A DNA stretch of 64,000 nt from Sphingopyxis indica (GTDB lineage Bacteria > Pseudomonadota > Alphaproteobacteria > Sphingomonadales > Sphingomonadaceae). Shown in pieces: positions 26,625 through 35,392 of this stretch. The stretch covers positions 1 to 64,000 of the forward strand of contig NZ_FZPA01000007.1 of the NCBI RefSeq assembly GCF_900188185.1, written 5' to 3'. The notes below the pieces were generated by a model. The model worked only from the letters and a program-made list of their open reading frames with translations. It did not search any database and was not told the DNA's origin. Both the position numbers and the translations under genes were made by a program. Numbering within the stretch: position 1 is the first letter of the stretch; each line of letters begins with the position of its first letter.

Positions 26625-26699
26625 TGGAGCGGGCGAAGGGATTCGAACCCTCGACCCCAACCTTGGCAAGGTTGTGCTCTACCCCTGAGCTACGCCCGC
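26625..26699 (-). tRNA. tRNA-Gly (anticodon GCC)
   Basis: On the minus strand the acceptor arm GCGGGCG pairs with CGCCCGC, the D-arm is GCTC/GAGC, the anticodon stem CAACC/GGTTG encloses loop TTGCCAA with anticodon GCC, and the T-arm has GGTTCGAATC. The 3' CCA is encoded (26625-26627). tRNA-Gly genes are common integration sites. The accessory sequence lies on the 3' side of this gene, which is where tRNA-directed integrases insert. Confidence 0.96.
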
Positions 26700-26950
26700 T
26701 CTGGCGGCTGGCGACCGTGGGTGCCAGCGGGTGAGGCGGGCGATTAGCACCGGCTTTTGGAGTCGGCAAGCCCCCAATATCGCTTTTCTGCGCGATTGTC
26801 CTCGCGGGGTTGGCATCGGCGTGGCAAATCCCACATAAGCGGCTGGACCGAGTCTTTTTCGCCGAGGCGGAAGGCGGCTCCCGGACGCCTCCCCGGCGAA
26901 GGGCGGCGCGCCGGTGCCGGACGCGAACACAGGAAACAGGAGCACAGGAC

Positions 26951-27862
26951 GTGGCCACATTGGGGCTGAACCCGCAGGAAAAGGAAGCCGTCGAGGCCTT
27001 CCGCCGCGACGTTGTCGAACCGTCGATGACGAAACTCGTGATCCTCGATTTCTGGGCCGAATGGTGCGGGCCGTGCAAGCAGCTCGCGCCCGTGCTCGAA
27101 AAGATCGCGGCCGACTATGCCGACAAGGGCGTCGTGCTCGCGAAGGTCGACGTCGACGCGAACGGCTTCATAGCCAGCCAGTTTCAGGTCCAGTCGATCC
27201 CGACCGTCTATGCGATCTTTCAGGGCCAGCCGGTCGCGAACCTGACCAACGCGCGCAGCGAAAGCCAGTTGAAGGCGATCCTCGACCAGCTGCTCGCGCA
27301 GCTGCCGGTCGAGAGCGAGGCGAAGGATCTTGCAGTCGAGATCGCGCCGCTGATCGAGATGGGCGAAGCGGTGCTCGCCGAGGGCGACGGCGCGCGCGCC
27401 GCGGGCATTTTCACGCAGATTCTCGACATGGCGCCCGACAATGCCGCGGCGCATGGCGGGCTGGTGCGCGCATTGCTCGCTGCGGGCGAGGCCGATGCCG
27501 CGCAGGCGGCGCTCGACGCGGTGCCCGCCGAAATCGCGAACGACCCGGCAATCGCGCAGGCGAAGAGCGCGCTCGCGCTCGCCGCCGATGCGCCGGGCGA
27601 AGGCGAACTCGCCGCGCTCGAAGCCGCGGTCGCGGCCGACGCGAACGACCCGCGGGCGCGCTTCGACCTTGCGGTCGCACAGATCGGCGCGGGCCGGCGC
27701 GACGCCGCGGCCGACAATCTGCTCCGCATCGTCGAGGCCGACCGCGACTGGAACGAGGGCGCGGCGCGCGCCAAGCTGCTCGAACTGTTCGAGGCGGTCG
27801 GGCTCGAGGACCCGTGGGTTGCGGCGCAGCGCCGCCGCCTGTCGTTGATCCTGTTCGGGTGA
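26951..27862 (+). CDS. cnoX: Thioredoxin-TPR chaperone, CnoX/YbbN type
   Basis: 303 residues from the GTG at 26951, which is preceded by AGGAGCACAGGAC. An N-terminal thioredoxin domain (about 10-115) has WAEWCGPCKQLAP and the cis-proline IPTVYAIFQG. The rest is Ala-rich TPR helices. CnoX protects substrates from oxidation and hands them to GroEL/DnaK. E. coli YbbN has a degenerate active site (SxxC), but this one keeps a full CGPC, so it may also reduce disulfides, as reported for other proteobacterial homologues. Confidence 0.88.
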   Translation: MATLGLNPQEKEAVEAFRRDVVEPSMTKLVILDFWAEWCGPCKQLAPVLEKIAADYADKGVVLAKVDVDANGFIASQFQVQSIPTVYAIFQGQPVANLTNARSESQLKAILDQLLAQLPVESEAKDLAVEIAPLIEMGEAVLAEGDGARAAGIFTQILDMAPDNAAAHGGLVRALLAAGEADAAQAALDAVPAEIANDPAIAQAKSALALAADAPGEGELAALEAAVAADANDPRARFDLAVAQIGAGRRDAAADNLLRIVEADRDWNEGAARAKLLELFEAVGLEDPWVAAQRRRLSLILFG

Positions 27863-27866
27863 GGCA

Positions 27867-28526
27867 TTGCGGCCCGTGGGAACCGATGCGCCTTTGACCA
27901 TTCAGCGGATCGCGATCTTTCCGCTTCCCGGCGCGGTGCTGTTCCCGGGGCTGCACCTGCCGCTCCATATTTTCGAGCCGCGCTATACGGCGATGGTGCA
28001 GGAGGTGCTCGCGCGCGACCGGCAGATCGGGATGATCCAGCCGCGCCAGATCGCCGGCGAAGAGGATCGCGAACCCCCCGCGCTCTACGACGTCGGCTGC
28101 GTCGGGCGGATCGTCGATGTCGAAGCGCTCGACGAAGGGCGCTTCAACCTCGTGCTCGAAGGGGTTGCGCGCTTTCGCGTGCGGCGCGAACTCGACGTCA
28201 CCACCCCTTTCCGCCAGGTCGAGGCCGAAATCGAGCCCGAGACCGACGCGGATGCGGTGCTGTCGAGCATCGAGCGCGCGAGCGTCGAGCGCGAAGCGAA
28301 GCGCTTCGCGGCGCGGCAGGGCTATGTCGTCGATTGGGAGTCGGTCGGCCAGCTCGACGACGAAACGCTGATCAACGGCATCGCGCAGGTCGCGCCCTTC
28401 GACGCCGCGGCGAAGCAGGCGCTGCTCGAAACGCGCTCGATCGACGCGCGCGCCGAGCTGGTCGTGCAGATGATGCAATTCTTCGGCCGCTTCGACAGCG
28501 ACGACGGCCGCGCAACGTTGCAATAG
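27867..28526 (+). CDS. Lon-substrate-binding (LON N-terminal domain) protein
   Basis: About 219 residues, a free-standing LON substrate-binding (PUA-like) domain: IAIFPLPGAVLFPGLHLPLHIFEPRY, then DVGCVGRIVDVEALDEGRFNLVLEGVARFRV. No AAA or protease domain is attached. Such proteins are common downstream of the thioredoxin gene in alphaproteobacteria; biochemical role uncertain. The start is ambiguous: TTG 27867, directly after GAGG, or GTG 27876. Separated from cnoX by four bases, so one operon. Confidence 0.8.
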   Translation: MRPVGTDAPLTIQRIAIFPLPGAVLFPGLHLPLHIFEPRYTAMVQEVLARDRQIGMIQPRQIAGEEDREPPALYDVGCVGRIVDVEALDEGRFNLVLEGVARFRVRRELDVTTPFRQVEAEIEPETDADAVLSSIERASVEREAKRFAARQGYVVDWESVGQLDDETLINGIAQVAPFDAAAKQALLETRSIDARAELVVQMMQFFGRFDSDDGRATLQ

Positions 28527-28602
28527 GACCGCCGGCCAGATCAGTGGTCTTTTCCGCAGGAGTGGAAGGCCATGCGCCACGCCGCCCTGGAAACGCGCCT
28601 TT

Positions 28603-28665
28603 CTTTGTGCCTTCGTGTCTTTGTGCGAGAAAAAATATTTCACACAAAGGCACGAAGTCACAAAG
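28603..28665. repeat. Palindromic repeat, CTTTGTG/CTTCGTG family, copy 1
   Basis: Imperfect arms of about 25 bases (28603-28629 and 28641-28665), composed of CTTTGTG, CTTCGTG and CTTTGTG units, around an AT-rich loop. It lies exactly where the Lon-like gene and the sigma-like gene converge. A second, perfect-armed copy is at 36475-36556. Probably a bidirectional terminator or an interspersed extragenic palindrome. Confidence 0.75.
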
Positions 28666-28710
28666 AAGGCACATTTTGTACGACCGCTCTCGCTCCCGAA
28701 GGAATCTGGC

Positions 28711-29373
28711 CTAATGCGCCGTCGTCCCCGCGTGCCGCGCGATGTCGGCGAGCGCGCGGCGGACGATATGGCGGTCGGCCTCGCACAACCGCGCCGTGAC
28801 CGCCTCGACGTCGAGGAGCTGGTGGCGGACGAGCGCGCCCTCGGTGGCAAGCCTGCTGCGGCGGCCCTCCCTGTCTGTCGAGCGAATGGTCGCGCCGCGC
28901 CGCGCCGCCCATTCGGCGATCAGCCGATCGGCGCAGCGCGCGGCGAGGCGATCCGACGCCCGCGCCTCGGTTGCGGCCAGCGCCTCGGGATCGGCAAGCC
29001 ACTCGTCGGCCCCTGCGTCGCATAGGGCATCGAGCGACACCGGCGCGCCGCCGTGGAGCTTTTGAGCGAGCGCCTGCAATTCGGCGCGGATCTGCCAGTT
29101 CATGAAGGTCGTGAAGCGCGCGCGCGACGCGTCATAGCGTTCGGTGGCGCGGTGGAGCGCGATCGCGCCGGCCTGCCCGGCATCGTCGAGATGGTCCGAC
29201 AGGCCGTAGCGGCGCGCGAAATAGCGGATGGTGGGTGCGGCGAGCTCAGCGAGGCGGGCAAAGGCGCGGTCGGCGCGTGCGCTGGCCCTTGCACCGGGTT
29301 TCGCCTCTTGCGCGGTGCGCGCTGCAAGCAATTCGGTCACCGCCTCTTCGAGGGCGTCACTCCGTGCGGACAT
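28711..29373 (-). CDS. Sigma-70 region-2-like protein
   Basis: 220 residues. The segment from IRYFARRYGLSDHLDDAGQAG through ALHRATERYDASRARFTTFMNWQIRAELQ (about 49-104) matches sigma-70 region 2 (core-binding and -10 recognition helices). The following 115 residues do not show a convincing region 4 helix-turn-helix. It may be a divergent extracytoplasmic-function or RpoH-like factor, or an anti-sigma mimic. Convergent with the Lon-like gene and 94 bp upstream of ubiH's 3' end on the same strand. Confidence 0.65.
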   Translation of the reverse strand: MSARSDALEEAVTELLAARTAQEAKPGARASARADRAFARLAELAAPTIRYFARRYGLSDHLDDAGQAGAIALHRATERYDASRARFTTFMNWQIRAELQALAQKLHGGAPVSLDALCDAGADEWLADPEALAATEARASDRLAARCADRLIAEWAARRGATIRSTDREGRRSRLATEGALVRHQLLDVEAVTARLCEADRHIVRRALADIARHAGTTAH

Positions 29374-29467
29374 GGTCCCGTCCCGTCTTGGCGCGGCGTC
29401 GGGGCCGCATCGAAGCGATAGGATGCGGGGCTTAGCGAGACCCGCAATCCGGGCTAAGTAGGAATAC

Positions 29468-30697
29468 CTAGATTTCCGCGCCCGCGAGCAAGCGCGGCAG
29501 GTCTCCCGCTTCGCCGCGTGCCTCGTCCATGAAGAAGCGCTTGAGCGCCGGCATCCGCTGCACCGCGCCGAGCCCCGCGCGGCGCACCGCCGACGCGGTG
29601 CGGCCGGGAATGCCGAACAGGCGGGTGAGGCCGTCGGTCGCCAGACTGACCATCAGATTGTCGAGCCCGCGCCAGCGCTGGTAGCGCACGAGGAGCGCGG
29701 CGTCGCCGAGATCGAGCCCGAGCCGGGCACCCTCGACCAGCACTTCGGTGAGCGCCGCGACGTCGCGCAGGCCGAGGTTGAGGCCCTGTCCGGCGATGGG
29801 ATGAATGCCGTGCGCGGCATCGCCGACGAGCGCGACCCGGTCGCCGACGATCTGCGCGCTGTGATGAAAGCCGAGCGGATAGGTCATGCGCGGCGCGACC
29901 AGCTGCATCGCGCCGAGCACCCCGCCGGCGCGCTTTTCGAGCTCGGCGGTGAAGCCGCGCATCCCGAGCTTGGCAAAGCCCGGGCCGTCCTTTTCGGACA
30001 CCGTCCACACGAAGGCCGAGCGATGACGCCCCGCCTCGTCGTCGACGAGCGGGAGCAGCGCGAACGGCCCCGACGGGAAGAAGATTTCGTGCGCGACATG
30101 GCCGTGCGGCCGCTCGTGCGCGACCGCGCCGATCATCGCATGATGATGATAGGACCAGTTGGCGATCGCGAACCCCATCGCTTCGCGCGTCGGCGAGCCG
30201 CGCCCCTCGGCGACGATCAGCAGCGGCGCCGCGAGCACCGTCCCGCCGGCGAGGGTCAGCGTAACCCCATGCGCGTCGATGTCGCGCCGGGTGACCTTCG
30301 CCGGCATACACAGGCGCACGAGCGGCGCGTCCGCCACCGCGGCGGCGAGCGCAAGGCGAAGCTGCCGGTTCTCGACCATCGTGCCGAGCGCGGGCGCATC
30401 GTCGGCGGCGGCGAAATCGAGTTCGCCAGACTGGCCGCCGTCGCTGACCTTGATCGCGCGGATCGGACAGCCTTGCGGTTCAAGGCGCTCGGCCAGCCCG
30501 ATGACCCCGAACATCTGCCACACCGCGCTCGCGATCGCCGACGCGCGGCCGTCGAAGCCCGGGGCGATCGTCCGGGTCGGATCGGCGGGATCGACGATCA
30601 GGCTCGACAACCCATGATGCGCGAGCGCGAGCGCAAGCGTCTGGCCGACGAGGCCGCCACCCGAAATCAGGACATCGCTGCGCAGCGTTTCGCTCAT
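29468..30697 (-). CDS. ubiH: FAD-dependent ubiquinone-biosynthesis hydroxylase, UbiH/UbiF/Coq6 family
   Basis: Flavin monooxygenase that hydroxylates the polyprenyl-phenol ring during ubiquinone synthesis. 409 residues, usual length. FAD-binding ISGGGLVGQTLALALAHHG near the N-terminus, the DG motif region (LLIVAEGRGSPTREAMG), and the ubiquinone-hydroxylase signature GDAAHGIHPIAGQGLNLGLRDV near residue 285. Which ring position it acts on cannot be decided from sequence alone. Confidence 0.9.
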   Translation of the reverse strand: MSETLRSDVLISGGGLVGQTLALALAHHGLSSLIVDPADPTRTIAPGFDGRASAIASAVWQMFGVIGLAERLEPQGCPIRAIKVSDGGQSGELDFAAADDAPALGTMVENRQLRLALAAAVADAPLVRLCMPAKVTRRDIDAHGVTLTLAGGTVLAAPLLIVAEGRGSPTREAMGFAIANWSYHHHAMIGAVAHERPHGHVAHEIFFPSGPFALLPLVDDEAGRHRSAFVWTVSEKDGPGFAKLGMRGFTAELEKRAGGVLGAMQLVAPRMTYPLGFHHSAQIVGDRVALVGDAAHGIHPIAGQGLNLGLRDVAALTEVLVEGARLGLDLGDAALLVRYQRWRGLDNLMVSLATDGLTRLFGIPGRTASAVRRAGLGAVQRMPALKRFFMDEARGEAGDLPRLLAGAEI

Positions 30698-30947
30698 GAT
30701 GCCGCTCTAGTCTGCCGCGCGGCGCGTGGAAAGGGCTTCGCGTAGCCGCGCCGTGAGCGCAGCGATGCCACGGCGACATCAGCGGTGGTGAACCGCCGTT
30801 CCCCATCTTCGTTATAAGACGCAGAATCTCGCCTATCGGTCGCGTCCCGGTATCCGCTCTGCTCATGGAAGGACGGGGTCCGCTTGACGGCGAGTCCGGC
30901 GCGTGCGCATATCGGGGCGCATAATCAGTGAAGGACCGGGTTTTCGC

Positions 30948-33260
30948 ATGGCAAGTCGCAAGACCGCGACCGCAAAGGCCGATTGGCGCACCGTTTTCCG
31001 CCAGAGCATCGCGCGATCGCTGGTGATCGCCGCGGCGGCGGCGCTCGGCCTGTTCACGCTGTTTCTGGCTCTAGCACTAATCACCTATCATAGCACAGAC
31101 CCATCTCTGAACGACGCTAGCGGATCGACAGCCAACTTAATGGGCCGACCCGGAGCGTCGCTCGTTGAACTCGGCTTTCTGATAGCGGGTTTACCCATCG
31201 CGCTGGTGCTACCTCTACTCGCTATCATGTCATGGCGGCTATGGACCGCGAATCCGCAACCCTATTGGAAGCGTCAGCTAGCCTATTGCTTTGCCGGCAT
31301 CTTACTTGTCGCAACCGGGATGCAGCTATGGGCGCAGGACGAAAAAACGCCCTTTACCGCTGGGTTTGGAGGCGTCTTTGCCCAGGCCCTCGGGCTGCGC
31401 GTATTGGATCCGCTTATTGAGCGCGCGGGCGATCCCGCCGCGGCCTTGATCCGCATCGCAGCCATCCTGCTGCTCGTCGGAATCGGCCTTTGGCTCGCCT
31501 ATCGCGCGCTGCGGCTCGAAAAAGGCTGGGCATCGCGCTTCAAGCTGCCAGCGGTCGAGGGCGGCCGTGTTGCCGAACCCGCGCGGGTGGCAAGCGATGG
31601 TGCAAAGGCGCCGAACCTGATGGACCGCGTCGTCCGGCCACGCGCCCTCGCCGAACCCAGCGACCGCGCGCCACCCGAAATCGCCGATCCGGTACAGCGG
31701 AGCGCGCCGTCGAAGCCCCGCCCCAAGCCGCAAAGCGAGCTGTTCACCCATTATCAGCTGCCCTCGATCGACCTCTTGAACCCGCCGGTCGAAACGCCCG
31801 CGGGACAGATCGACAAGGCGGGGCTCGAACGCAATGCGCGCCTGCTCGAATCGGTGCTCGAGGATTTTCAGGTCAAGGGCGTCGTCACCGCGGTGCGCCC
31901 CGGCCCCGTCGTCACCATGTACGAGCTCGAACCCGCCCCGGGGACGAAGGCGAGCCGCGTCTCGAACCTCGCCGACGACATCGCGCGCAACATGTCGGCG
32001 CTCTCGGCGCGCATCGCGCCGATTCCGGGGCGCACCGTGATCGGCATCGAACTGCCCAACGCGCAGCGCGAGCCCGTGGTGCTGCACGAAATGATCGGCA
32101 GCCAGCTGTTCCAGGACCAGACCGGCGCGCTGCCGATCATCCTCGGCAAGAATATCAGCGGCGATCCGGTCATCGCCGACCTTGCGCCGATGCCGCACCT
32201 GCTGATCGCGGGCACCACCGGCTCGGGCAAGTCGGTGGGTCTCAATGCGATGATCCTCTCGCTCCTCTATCGCCTCGGCCCCGACCAGGTGAAGATGATC
32301 ATGATCGACCCCAAGATGCTCGAACTCAGCGTCTATGACGGCATCCCGCACCTGCTCGCGCCCGTGGTCACCGAGCCGAAGAAGGCGGTGCGGTCGCTGA
32401 AATGGGCGGTCGAACAGATGGAGGACCGCTACCGGATGATGTCGTCGCTGTCGGTCCGCAACCTCGCGGGCTACAACGACAAGGTGCGCGGCGCGCTCGC
32501 CAAGGGCAAGTCGCTCGGCCGCCGCGTCCAGACCGGCTATGATCCCGAGACCGGCCAGCCGGTCTATGAGGAGGAGACGCTCGACTATCAGCCGCTGCCG
32601 CAGATCGTCGTCGTCGTCGACGAGCTCGCCGACCTGATGATGACCGCGGGCAAGGAGGTCGAATTCCTGATCCAGCGCCTCGCGCAAAAGGCGCGTGCGG
32701 CGGGCATCCACCTGATCCTTGCGACGCAGCGCCCCTCGGTCGACGTCATCACCGGCGTCATCAAGGCGAATTTGCCGACGCGCATCAGCTTTCACGTCAC
32801 CTCGAAGATCGACAGCCGCACGATCCTCGGCGAAGGCGGCGCCGAACAGCTGCTCGGCAAGGGCGACATGCTCTATGTCCCGGGCGGCAAGCAGATCACG
32901 CGCATCCACGGCCCCTTCGTGTCCGACGACGAGGTGCGCAAGGTCGCCGATCACTGGCGCACCCAGGGCCAGCCCGACTATGTCGAGAGCGTCACCGAAG
33001 AGCCCGAGGACGGCGGCTTCGCGATGGAAGGCGCGCCCGCGGGCGGCGACAGCGCCGAGGACCGCATGTATGCGAAGGCGTGCCAGATCGTCGCCGAAAG
33101 CCAGAAAGCCTCGACGAGCTGGCTGCAAAGGCAATTGCGGATCGGCTACAACAGCGCCGCGCGCCTGATCGAGCGGATGGAGGACGAAGGGCTGGTGAGC
33201 CCGCCCAATCATGTCGGCCGCCGCGACGTGCTGACCGACCAATATGGCCAGCCGCGGTGA
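30948..33260 (+). CDS. ftsK: DNA translocase FtsK
   Basis: 770 residues from the ATG at 30948; GTG 30903 in frame is less likely. The N-terminus has membrane helices (about 15-175), then a short proline-rich linker. The motor has Walker A LIAGTTGSGKSVGLN (about 418) and Walker B IVVVVDELADLMM, and a C-terminal winged-helix gamma domain (IVAESQKASTSWLQRQLRIG) reads KOPS. It pumps DNA at the septum and activates dimer resolution. The stretch encoding residues about 40-165 uses CTA, TTA, ATA and ACA codons that are almost absent from the rest of the gene, which suggests a recombined segment. Confidence 0.95.
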   Translation: MASRKTATAKADWRTVFRQSIARSLVIAAAAALGLFTLFLALALITYHSTDPSLNDASGSTANLMGRPGASLVELGFLIAGLPIALVLPLLAIMSWRLWTANPQPYWKRQLAYCFAGILLVATGMQLWAQDEKTPFTAGFGGVFAQALGLRVLDPLIERAGDPAAALIRIAAILLLVGIGLWLAYRALRLEKGWASRFKLPAVEGGRVAEPARVASDGAKAPNLMDRVVRPRALAEPSDRAPPEIADPVQRSAPSKPRPKPQSELFTHYQLPSIDLLNPPVETPAGQIDKAGLERNARLLESVLEDFQVKGVVTAVRPGPVVTMYELEPAPGTKASRVSNLADDIARNMSALSARIAPIPGRTVIGIELPNAQREPVVLHEMIGSQLFQDQTGALPIILGKNISGDPVIADLAPMPHLLIAGTTGSGKSVGLNAMILSLLYRLGPDQVKMIMIDPKMLELSVYDGIPHLLAPVVTEPKKAVRSLKWAVEQMEDRYRMMSSLSVRNLAGYNDKVRGALAKGKSLGRRVQTGYDPETGQPVYEEETLDYQPLPQIVVVVDELADLMMTAGKEVEFLIQRLAQKARAAGIHLILATQRPSVDVITGVIKANLPTRISFHVTSKIDSRTILGEGGAEQLLGKGDMLYVPGGKQITRIHGPFVSDDEVRKVADHWRTQGQPDYVESVTEEPEDGGFAMEGAPAGGDSAEDRMYAKACQIVAESQKASTSWLQRQLRIGYNSAARLIERMEDEGLVSPPNHVGRRDVLTDQYGQPR

Positions 33261-33305
33261 CGGGGCCTTTGGGGCCGGACGACAAGGCGCAACGCCTCTT
33301 TCCTC

Positions 33306-33381
33306 GTCATCCCGGCGCAGGCCGGGATCCCGCCGTTGCACCATGAAGCGGGGGTGAGATCCCGGCCTGCGCCGGGATGAC
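33306..33381. repeat. REP-like palindrome, GTCATCCCGG family, copy 1
   Basis: Perfect 24-base arms starting GTCATCCCGGCGCAGGCCGG (33306-33329 and 33358-33381) around a 28-base loop, 45 bp after ftsK. Each arm itself folds into a small hairpin. A related copy is at 42661-42735. May terminate ftsK transcription. Confidence 0.8.
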
Positions 33382-33461
33382 GGAGAGATGAAACGCCAGT
33401 TCAGGACGCGTTCAACGCTCGCTTGCGATGAATGAACCGACGAAAGAAGAATGAGAGCCAG

Positions 33462-34103
33462 ATGAGTTTCAACAAGACCCTAACCCGCGCCGCGGCGTGG
33501 GCGCTCGCGCCGCTCGCCGCGGCGGGCGCCGCGCTCGCCGCGCCCGCAACCGCGCAGACCTCGAACACGCTCGCCGCAGTGCAGGCGCATCTGCGCTCGA
33601 CCAGCTCGATGGTCGCCGACTTTGTGCAGACCGACCGCAACGGCCAGCGCCTGTCGGGCACGCTGACGCTCAAGCGCCCCGGCAAGATCCGCTTCCAATA
33701 TCAAAAGGGCGTGCCGCTCCTCATCGTCGGCGACGGCAGCCGGCTGACGCTGATCGACTATGAGGTGAAGCAGGTGCAGAGCTGGCCGGTAAAGAATTCG
33801 CCGCTCGGCGTGCTGCTCGACCCCGAGCGCGACATTTCGCGCTACGCAAAGCTGATCCCCACCGGCAGCGACGATGTGCTGAGCGTCGAGGTCAAGGACC
33901 CGAAGCGCCCCGAATATGGCACGATCACGATGGTCTTCGTCCGCGACGCGTCGGCGCCCGCCGGGCTGCGGCTGCGCGGCTGGGTTGCGCTCGATTCGCA
34001 GAACAACCGGACGCGGATCGACCTTTCGAGCCAGAAATTCAACGTGCCGGTCGCCGATTCGACCTTCCGCTGGACCGACCCGCGGCCCAAGACGCGCCGC
34101 TGA
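33462..34103 (+). CDS. lolA: Outer-membrane lipoprotein carrier LolA-like protein
   Basis: 213 residues from the ATG at 33462, which begins a signal peptide (about 1-30, cleaved near APATAQT). The frame opens at 33432. The LolA fold is visible in AVQAHLRSTSSMVADFVQTD, LSGTLTLKRPGKIRFQY and GSRLTLIDYEVKQVQSWPV, ending with a beta-rich C-terminus. In the periplasm it carries lipoproteins from LolCDE to the outer membrane. A hairpin at 34131-34166 follows the gene. Confidence 0.88.
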   Translation: MSFNKTLTRAAAWALAPLAAAGAALAAPATAQTSNTLAAVQAHLRSTSSMVADFVQTDRNGQRLSGTLTLKRPGKIRFQYQKGVPLLIVGDGSRLTLIDYEVKQVQSWPVKNSPLGVLLDPERDISRYAKLIPTGSDDVLSVEVKDPKRPEYGTITMVFVRDASAPAGLRLRGWVALDSQNNRTRIDLSSQKFNVPVADSTFRWTDPRPKTRR

Positions 34104-34130
34104 GTTTTTCGCGCCATCATCGCGCCGTTG

Positions 34131-34166
34131 CGGCCCGCCTTCCCAAGTGGGATGGCGGGCCGTTCT
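34131..34166 (+). terminator. Probable terminator of lolA
   Basis: CGGCCCGCC (34131-34139) pairs with GGCGGGCCG (34154-34162), with a partly complementary inner segment, followed by TTCTT. It lies 28 bp after the lolA stop. Confidence 0.55.
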
Positions 34167-34365
34167 TCGACGAACGGCATTGCAGCGCGGACGAACGACA
34201 TTTCGCCCCGCGATGGCACGTTTTTGTTCAGCTTGGCGACAGGGAATATCGCCTATTCCAACCCTCGAAGGCGCCGACACGGCCCCCGGATTTGGGTTTC
34301 CCCCTGTTGCCCCACCGGGCTGCCAGGCACCTTCTTTCAAGAGCGTGACGAACGCTGACCTTGAG

Positions 34366-34397
34366 CCCCCGTTCCACCGCCCCTGGGACGGGGGTTT
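34366..34397 (+). terminator. G/C hairpin with T-run upstream of xth
   Basis: CCCCCGT (34366-34372) pairs with ACGGGGG (34388-34394), directly followed by TTT. No gene lies just upstream, so it may end a short unannotated transcript or be part of the repeat cluster before xth. Confidence 0.4.
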
Positions 34398-34426
34398 ATG
34401 ATTCGGGCGATCCGACCGACCATGAA

Positions 34427-34519
34427 CCGTCGCCCCAGCGAAAGCTGGGGCCGTCGTCCTCTTGTCGCAGCGCTGGAAGAACAGGCCGATAGCGGCCCCA
34501 GCTTTCGCTGGGGCGACGG
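34427..34519. repeat. Palindromic repeat with 27-base perfect arms
   Basis: Arms 34427-34453 and 34493-34519 are exact reverse complements (CCGTCGCCCCAGCGAAAGCT begins the left arm), and each can fold on its own (CCCCAGC/GCTGGGG). Loop of 39 bases. It sits between lolA and xth, 79 bp before the xth start. Typical of interspersed palindromes in sphingomonad genomes. Confidence 0.8.
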
Positions 34520-34597
34520 CCGGTATCGTCCGCTTCCCGCCATTCTCCCACGGCAGCGCCATTGCGAAGGCCGGCGGCCGCCGATAGAGCCATTGCC

Positions 34598-35392
34598 ATG
34601 ACACGCACCAGCATCGCTTCGTGGAACATCAACAGCGTCCGCGCCCGCATCGGCATCGTCGAGAAGTTCCTGCGCGAAGAGGCGCCCGACATCCTGTGCC
34701 TGCAGGAAACCAAGGTCGAATGCGGGCTTTTCCCGAAAAAGATGTTCGAGGAGCTGGGCTATACCCACATCGTCACCAACGGCCAGCGGATGCACCATGG
34801 CGTCGCGATCGTCAGCCGGCTGCCGCTCGCCGAGGTGCGCAAATATGACTGGCAGGCGAATGGCGAGGCGCGGCACATCGGGGTGACGCTGCCGTCGGGG
34901 GTGCGGCTCGACAATGTCTATATCCCGGCGGGCGGCGACATTCCCGACCGCGATCTCAACCCCAAATTCGGCCAGAAGCTCGACTTCCTCGGCCGCATGA
35001 CCGAATGGTCGAGCGCGCTGAACGGCGCGCCGACGGTGCTGACGGGCGATTTCAACGTCGCGCCGCTCGAAAGCGACGTGTGGAATCACAAGGCGCTGCT
35101 CGACGTCGTCAGCCACACGCCCATCGAGGTCGAAACGCTCGCGAAATTGCAGGCGGCGTCGGACTGGGTCGACCTCGGCCGCCATTTCGTCGCCGCACCC
35201 GAACCGCTCTATACCTGGTGGAGTTACCGTGCGAAGGACTGGCTCGCGTCGAACCGAGGCCGCCGGCTCGACCATATGTGGGTGACCCCCGACCTTCACG
35301 AGCGCGCGCACGCGCATCGCGTCGTCCAGCCCGCGCGCGGCTGGGAACGCCCGTCGGATCATATCCCGCTGGTGACGGAGTTCACCTTTTGA
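34598..35392 (+). CDS. xth: Exodeoxyribonuclease III (AP endonuclease)
   Basis: 264 residues from the ATG at 34598; the frame opens at 34562. Class II AP endonuclease/3' exonuclease of base-excision repair. Motifs: SWNINSVRAR, metal-binding Glu in LCLQETKVE, VLTGDFNVAP, and the catalytic His near the end in WERPSDHIPLVTEF. The last bases overlap the next gene's TTG start (TTGA). Confidence 0.93.
   Translation: MTRTSIASWNINSVRARIGIVEKFLREEAPDILCLQETKVECGLFPKKMFEELGYTHIVTNGQRMHHGVAIVSRLPLAEVRKYDWQANGEARHIGVTLPSGVRLDNVYIPAGGDIPDRDLNPKFGQKLDFLGRMTEWSSALNGAPTVLTGDFNVAPLESDVWNHKALLDVVSHTPIEVETLAKLQAASDWVDLGRHFVAAPEPLYTWWSYRAKDWLASNRGRRLDHMWVTPDLHERAHAHRVVQPARGWERPSDHIPLVTEFTF

Noticed and set aside
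31326..33344. A 672-codon minus-strand open frame over ftsK
   Set aside because: Shadow frame; composition His/Asp/Arg/Leu-rich without family resemblance.
35089..35388. FMN riboswitch in front of ribA
   Set aside because: ribA overlaps the end of xth, leaving no leader; no riboswitch elements seen.
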